DNA of 10,481 bases from Acidobacteriota bacterium (GTDB taxonomy: Bacteria > Acidobacteriota > Thermoanaerobaculia > Multivoradales > JAHEKO01), in assembly GCA_030610025.1 (NCBI GenBank), contig JAUWSP010000044.1, positions 1-10,481 on the forward strand, read 5' to 3'. Of this stretch, positions 7,450-10,481 are shown piece after piece; the first letter of the stretch is position 1, and every line of letters starts with the position of its first letter. The position numbers and the translations under genes are program-made. The notes beneath the pieces were generated by a model, which saw nothing but the letters and a program-made list of their open reading frames with translations, did not search any database and had not been told where the DNA came from.

Positions 7450-9315
7450 TCAGGCGTTGTCTTCCGGCGTATCCTTCACTCCACCAAAGTAGACCGCCAA
7501 TCCGGCCAGCAGCCTCTCGACCGGATTCAGCTCGGCACGGTATGCAAGCACGTCCCGAGCCAGTTGTGGATCGTCGGTAATGATGCTGTCAACGCCAAGA
7601 TCCATCATCGCCGACATACCCAGCACGTCGTTTACCGTCCAGGTGAAGACCTCCTTACCCGAATTGTGAGTGGCCTTCACGAATCGCCGATTGGCCATCC
7701 CTGAGTTGACAGCCAGGAAGTCGACCTCCATCCGAGTCAGGTCACCCATCACCACGGAGGTCAGAATTCCGGTTGTCCAATCGGGCCGCACGGCTTTCAT
7801 TCTCTTCAGGCCGTCGTAGTCCAAGGACATCACCTTGATGTTGGACGCCATCCCCATCCCGTCGACAATCTCTGCCACCCTCTCCTCGAGATGGACCTGG
7901 TGTCCGTAGTACTTGAGCTCGATGACAACCCCGGCCTTCCCCCGGCAGAGCTCCAGAACCTGCTCGAGCTTCGGAACTCTCTGGTCGCTGAACTCGGGCG
8001 AAAAGAAGCTTCCGACGTCGATCTCCTGCAGGTCCTCCCAGGTCGCGTCCCAGATCTTGAGGTCGACACCTCCCACCTTCTTGAGATCACTGTCGTGCAG
8101 GACCACAACCTCTCCGTCGAGTGTCTCCTGAACATCGATCTCCACCCAGTCAGTACCCGCCTCGAGTGCCACTTCGACGGCTGCGAGAGTGTTCTCCGGC
8201 GCGTGCATCGCGGCCCCTCGGTGAGCCGTGATCTCGACCCGATCCTCGATGCTGGCCTGCTGCAGAAGAAAGAAGGCGAAACCGGCCGACACGATCAGTG
8301 CCACCACCGAAAGAGCGATCACGAACCCGCGGGAGAAACTCACGGTTCTCAACCGTGCTCCAGCCTCAGCTTCCTGTTGCGTTCTTTCGAGAACTGTAGA
8401 GCCTCCACCCATCGTCTCGTAGAGATCGACGATCAGAACCGCGAACACTGCCGCCGAGACCAGGGTCGTGACGAGATTGACCAGACCCCAAAGGAGGAGG
8501 GTGAGGCCCAGAGCGACTACAAACATTGGCAGGGCTCCTGTGAGGCGAGGAATTACCTCGCGCCCCACCATCAGGACAGCCGATGTCAATCCGGCCGAGA
8601 AGACGAGACTCGCCACTGCCCAGCCGATCAACCACTTGGCGATCATCTGGCGCTTGCCATCTACCATGGTCCGGCTCTCCCGGAGCGCCGCCAGTGGCCT
8701 TGAACCACCGAAGATCGCCAAGGGTAGCGAGAAAGCCCAGCCGATCAGCCGTTGGGCCAAGAGAAACGCGAGCCCCGCGACAAGCACTACAGCAATACCC
8801 ACGGCCCACAAGAACTCGGGAGGCTTCTCTGCCAAGTAGAAGTTGATGTCGTGTTGGGTGAGCAGCAACTTATAGGTCAGGCCCGCCACCAGCAAAAAGG
8901 GCGCCGCAATCAAGAGCACCCGCGCGACCAGCAGAGCCGTGACCTGCAGCACCGACCAGGCTCTTCCTCCCACAAACACCAGAGCCCGCCAGAAATCCAC
9001 CTGTAGGCCCTTTCGCTCACCGAGGACAATGCTCATCAGAGCCGCCTGCTCGAGACCGATGATCGCCAGGGTGATGCCGCCGAGGAGAATGAGACTCACC
9101 CATCCCACCGGCCGCAAGAAGAAAAACAGGAGGTCCTCGTCCGCCAGCACCGTTCGGCCGGACATGGACACCACGACACGCACGAGGGCTGCCGTCAGTG
9201 GTGTGAGAATGACAAAGGCGAGGATCTTGTAGAGAATGTCGGTGATCGCCAGCTGCGGCCAGGAAGCCCGCAGATCGCGCAGACTCCTGGAGAACCTCGA
9301 GCCCTCTTGTTCCAC
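7450..9315 (-). CDS. Membrane-anchored glycerophosphodiester phosphodiesterase
   Basis: Encodes 621 residues in two parts. Residues about 25-350 are polytopic membrane sequence with hydrophobic segments near 30-50, 66-98, 122-146, 168-188, 225-250, 261-297 and 330-352, resembling the membrane domain fused to some GDPD enzymes (PF10110). The C-terminal part is a GDPD domain (PF03009). It has HRGAAMHAPENT (His365, Arg366, Glu374, Asn375), WVEIDVQ (Glu392, Asp394), VLHDSDL (His407), VIELK (Glu466, Lys468), FTWTVND (Trp559) and a closing DSIITDDP. The general acid/base histidines and metal-binding acidic residues are therefore present. The expected reaction is hydrolysis of glycerophosphodiesters to glycerol-3-phosphate and an alcohol; the natural substrate could be deacylated phospholipid or another polyol-phosphate. 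The start is GTG with AAGGAG 7 nt upstream. It is the first gene of a minus-strand run and divergent from the lipase-like gene. Confidence 0.92.
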   Translation of the reverse strand: MEQEGSRFSRSLRDLRASWPQLAITDILYKILAFVILTPLTAALVRVVVSMSGRTVLADEDLLFFFLRPVGWVSLILLGGITLAIIGLEQAALMSIVLGERKGLQVDFWRALVFVGGRAWSVLQVTALLVARVLLIAAPFLLVAGLTYKLLLTQHDINFYLAEKPPEFLWAVGIAVVLVAGLAFLLAQRLIGWAFSLPLAIFGGSRPLAALRESRTMVDGKRQMIAKWLIGWAVASLVFSAGLTSAVLMVGREVIPRLTGALPMFVVALGLTLLLWGLVNLVTTLVSAAVFAVLIVDLYETMGGGSTVLERTQQEAEAGARLRTVSFSRGFVIALSVVALIVSAGFAFFLLQQASIEDRVEITAHRGAAMHAPENTLAAVEVALEAGTDWVEIDVQETLDGEVVVLHDSDLKKVGGVDLKIWDATWEDLQEIDVGSFFSPEFSDQRVPKLEQVLELCRGKAGVVIELKYYGHQVHLEERVAEIVDGMGMASNIKVMSLDYDGLKRMKAVRPDWTTGILTSVVMGDLTRMEVDFLAVNSGMANRRFVKATHNSGKEVFTWTVNDVLGMSAMMDLGVDSIITDDPQLARDVLAYRAELNPVERLLAGLAVYFGGVKDTPEDNA

Positions 9316-9322
9316 GAATCAA

Positions 9323-9328
9323 CTCCTT
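9323..9328 (-). promoter_or_regulatory. Strong ribosome binding site that fixes the GTG start of the GDPD gene
   Basis: On the minus strand AAGGAG stands 7 nt before GTG at 9315. No ATG is placed as well in this frame, so the GTG start is preferred. The remaining divergent gap (to 9398) shows no promoter I would trust. Confidence 0.65.
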
Positions 9329-9398
9329 TCAGGCAACGGACGCCCGCATAGTACCTTGTCCAGGACCGGCGCCCGCCCCATGGAGTCACATTCGGCCG

Positions 9399-10256
9399 AT
9401 GAATCCCCTCCTACTTCTCCTCGTTCCCCCCCTCTCTGCCTTGCTGATCGCGGGCTGGATCCTGTTCTGGACGGTCGTCTCCCAGCTGCGATGGAGTCAC
9501 TTCTATCGGCGGATCGGTGAAGAATCACCCTCGCTTGGTTCGTTGGGCTGGCTGCGTTTCTACATCCGCACCCTCGAAGCTGCGCTCGAGCTCATCTGGT
9601 GGGCCTTTGTGCATCTGTTCCAGGATGGGCTACGACGCCCGTCAGGACCACAGACGGGGCCTCCCGTGCTCTGTGTCCACGGATTTCATATGACGGGAAC
9701 CAGTATGTGGGGCATTCGTCGTCATCTGGAGACCCGCGGCCGACCGACGCGCGCGGTGTTTCTAGGGTCGCCCTATCAGAGCGCCGAGGTCTACGCCAAA
9801 CCCCTGGCTCGGGCAATGCGCGATCTGCAGCTTCACTTTCGGGGCGAGGGTTTCGATGTAGTAGCCCACTCCATGGGGGGGCTGATCACCAGAAAGGTGC
9901 TGGCAGAAGATCCGGATCTGGCGGCCGGGGCCCGACGCATCGTCACCCTCGGGTCACCTCATCACGGTACCGGCCTGCTGAGCTGGATCCGGTTCGGGCC
10001 CGTCTATCAGATGATGAGCCTCGAGTCGGACTTCATTCGAGAGTTACCCGACTTCCGTGAATCCGCACCCGCTGCGCAGGTCACCACGGTGGCAACCGAG
10101 CAGGATCTGGTCGTCTACCCGGTGAGTTCCTGCCACCTGGCAGGCTCTCGAGAGGTCACTTTCGAAGGCCTCGGCCATCTGGGGCTACTCACCGAACCAG
10201 AGGCCCTCGCAGTCGTTGCCGAGGCCCTCCCTCCTACCGTGCAGCCTGACAGCTGA
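9399..10256 (+). CDS. Membrane-anchored alpha/beta hydrolase (lipase/esterase-like)
   Basis: Encodes 285 residues. The N-terminus (about 3-29) is a strongly hydrophobic segment without a clear cleavage site, so it probably acts as a membrane anchor; a second hydrophobic patch lies around 58-75. The alpha/beta-hydrolase domain starts at PVLCVHGFHMTGTSMW, with the HGF oxyanion region (94-96). The nucleophile elbow is AHSMGG with Ser158, followed by VTLGSPHHGT (182-191), a pattern typical of triacylglycerol lipases and PGAP1-like esterases. Likely triad partners are Asp236 (ATEQDLVVYP) and His260 (GLGHLGLL). The substrate is probably an acyl ester, perhaps a lipid, but this is not proven. An SD-like GGAG lies 13 nt before the ATG, rather far. 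The gene is divergent from the GDPD gene (83-nt gap) and convergent with asnA. Confidence 0.87.
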   Translation: MNPLLLLLVPPLSALLIAGWILFWTVVSQLRWSHFYRRIGEESPSLGSLGWLRFYIRTLEAALELIWWAFVHLFQDGLRRPSGPQTGPPVLCVHGFHMTGTSMWGIRRHLETRGRPTRAVFLGSPYQSAEVYAKPLARAMRDLQLHFRGEGFDVVAHSMGGLITRKVLAEDPDLAAGARRIVTLGSPHHGTGLLSWIRFGPVYQMMSLESDFIRELPDFRESAPAAQVTTVATEQDLVVYPVSSCHLAGSREVTFEGLGHLGLLTEPEALAVVAEALPPTVQPDS

Positions 10257-10288
10257 AGAAGACAGAGAGCTCGCGCAGGAGGCTCCAC

Positions 10289-10332
10289 TGCCTCAATGCC
10301 TCAATGCCTCAATGCCTCAATGCCTCAATGCC
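10289..10332. repeat. Tandem repeat of an 8-bp unit, 5.5 copies
   Basis: CCTCAATG is repeated five times without a mismatch (10291-10330), extended by TG on the left and CC on the right, giving 44 bp of period 8. The array is bounded by CACTG (10286-10290) and CAGTG (10332-10336), which are reverse complements. It lies in the 85-nt gap between the 3' ends of the lipase-like gene and asnA, so it is outside both coding regions. Perfect copies suggest recent expansion by slippage. I have no evidence for a function. Confidence 0.95.
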
Positions 10333-10341
10333 AGTGAGACC

Positions 10342-10481
10342 CTACTCCAAGACGAAGATGTTCTTCTTCACGCAGATGTCCTTGAGCTCCTGAGGCCAGA
10401 CCGTGACACTCACCTCACCCAGGTGCGCCTTCTTGAGCAAGAGCATGTAGGTGCGCGACTGACCGATTCCACCGCCGATCG
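10342..10481 (-). CDS. asnA: Aspartate-ammonia ligase (asparagine synthetase A), C-terminal fragment
   Basis: Only the last 45 codons are in the window; the gene continues past the right edge. The minus strand reads [15 protein letters not shown], then [17 protein letters not shown], ending in KKNIFVLE and a TAG at 10344-10342. GGGIGQSR is the class-II-synthetase-type motif 3 of AsnA, and the H-(I/L)-G-(E/Q)-V...VWP segment after it is the usual AsnA C-terminus. AsnA makes asparagine from aspartate, ammonia and ATP in the cytoplasm. The downstream tail is a few residues longer than I recall for the E. coli protein. Other class II synthetases with GGGIG motifs lack the following HLGEV...VWP, so the assignment is fairly firm despite the short length. 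Confidence 0.88.
   Translation of the reverse strand, partial: IGGGIGQSRTYMLLLKKAHLGEVSVTVWPQELKDICVKKNIFVLE

Noticed and set aside
10289..10332. CRISPR-like array
   Set aside because: The units are only 8 bp and contiguous, with no spacers.

Overview
The window is GC-rich, gene-dense bacterial DNA. Three or four products carry lipoprotein signal peptides, one has a Sec-type signal peptide, and most of the rest are membrane or envelope proteins, so a diderm (Gram-negative-type) bacterium is likely. The sulfatase-like lipoproteins ending in an 'LGY' tail and the 'DGFESGD' motif near the left edge remind me of Acidobacteriota (Thermoanaerobaculia-like) or Myxococcota genomes. That placement is from memory and is weak; nothing here fixes the taxonomy.

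Layout. Positions 1-283 hold what looks like the remnant or frameshifted end of a secreted protein (DGFESGDxxSW motif). Next come two minus-strand genes that probably form an operon: a sulfatase-like lipoprotein (1429-2817) followed, 26 nt downstream, by an AI-2E/PerM-family membrane protein (284-1402). A 178-nt divergent gap separates these from two plus-strand sulfatase-like lipoproteins. The first (2996-4396) is interrupted by a single in-frame TAA; the second (4393-5862) overlaps it by ATGA. A convergent junction of about 30 nt leads to a minus-strand run of three genes: a GTG-started membrane glycerophosphodiester phosphodiesterase (7450-9315), a SYLF/YSC84 protein (6621-7370) and a rhodanese-domain lipoprotein (5894-6436). 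Divergent from that run is a membrane-anchored alpha/beta hydrolase (9399-10256). After a tandem array of an 8-bp unit, the window ends in the C-terminus of asparagine synthetase A (asnA), on the minus strand.

How the genes fit together. Three paralogous alkaline-phosphatase-superfamily lipoproteins sit side by side. All three have Thr where true sulfatases have the formylglycine Cys/Ser, so they are better regarded as sulfatase-fold hydrolases or transferases of unknown substrate, possibly phospho-(di)esters. The GDPD, lipase-like and SYLF genes nearby give the region an envelope-lipid theme, but this is inference from context. The sharpest single observation is the premature TAA. It falls exactly on the conserved Tyr of the H-x-P-Y motif seen in the other two paralogues, which points to one base substitution (or a sequencing error) in an otherwise intact gene.
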